Shown here: piece after piece, positions 5,295 through 5,326 of the stretch | Layout: every line of letters begins with the position of its first letter | How positions within the stretch are numbered: position 1 is the stretch's first letter | Source of the DNA: an uncultured Leucobacter sp. | Lineage (GTDB): Bacteria; Actinomycetota; Actinomycetes; Actinomycetales; Microbacteriaceae | Direction of reading: 5' to 3' | DNA: 5,326 bases | NCBI GenBank assembly: GCA_945952575.1 | Contig: CAMFIY010000217.1 | Coordinates: 1-5,326 of the forward strand | Made by a program: the position numbers and the translations under genes | The notes under the pieces: generated by a model | The model's database searches: none | What the model was told of the DNA's origin: nothing | Seen by the model: only the letters and a program-made list of their open reading frames with translations

Positions 5295-5326
5295 CTGTCT
5301 CTTATACACATCTGACGCTGCCGACG
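5295..5326. other. Nextera transposase adapter (Tn5 mosaic end plus Read 1 primer tail), sequencing artefact
   Basis: The first 19 bases (5295-5313) are CTGTCTCTTATACACATCT, the Tn5 mosaic end used in Nextera libraries. The next 13 (5314-5326) are GACGCTGCCGACG. Together they are 32 of the 33 bases of the reverse-complemented Nextera Read 1 adapter, without a mismatch and ending at the window edge. The junction falls in the middle of recG coding sequence. Minus-strand translations of this stretch give peptides starting MCIRDS and MYKRQ, false N-termini that appear when this adapter is translated. It is not genomic sequence and not a mobile element. Confidence 0.98.

Noticed and set aside
5295..5313. 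Tn5-like mosaic end as a sign of a transposon insertion in recG
   Set aside because: The 13 bases that follow are the Nextera Read 1 primer tail, not IS50/Tn5 sequence, and they run to the contig edge. This is library adapter, not a mobile element.

Overview
The window is a short piece of a high-GC actinobacterial chromosome, most likely from Microbacteriaceae (Microbacterium or a close relative). That placement rests on three things: the G/C-rich third codon positions, protein sequences typical of the group, and a mycothiol-type DinB-like enzyme, since mycothiol is an actinobacterial thiol. Both ends cut through genes. The last 32 bases are not genomic: they match the reverse complement of the Nextera Read 1 transposase adapter, so this looks like a complete small contig with untrimmed library sequence.

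Layout. Positions 1-231 (minus) hold the N-terminal 77 residues of a DinB-like / mycothiol-dependent maleylpyruvate isomerase family protein. Divergent from it, 230-690 (plus) encodes a small GNAT acetyltransferase whose reading frame breaks once near 413-418. The two start codons share one CATG. The rest of the genomic sequence is a minus-strand housekeeping cluster, in transcription order: recG (3' two thirds, 5294-3829), coaD (3751-3257), a DUF177/YceD-family gene (3218-2619), rpmF (2605-2402), rnc (2397-1657) and mutM (1645-719). mutM ends 28 bp from the convergent GNAT gene, where I see no convincing terminator.

How the genes fit together. DUF177, rpmF, rnc and mutM are packed with gaps of 13, 4 and 11 bp and look like one transcript. 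It joins ribosome biogenesis (YceD-like protein, ribosomal protein L32, RNase III for rRNA processing) to base-excision repair (MutM). coaD (coenzyme A synthesis) and recG (rescue of stalled replication forks) lie upstream with wider gaps. coaD, the DUF177 gene and the DinB-like gene each have a TAGnCT hexamer 6-7 nt before the start codon, the geometry of leaderless actinobacterial transcripts. This suggests separate promoters for coaD and for the DUF177-rpmF-rnc-mutM unit.

I find no phage, CRISPR, insertion sequence, tRNA, rRNA or new defence-like system. Every stretch over 300 bases is explained by a gene. The points worth a second look are the adapter, the broken GNAT frame, the overlapping divergent starts, the putative leaderless promoters, and the lack of an rsmD gene between recG and coaD.
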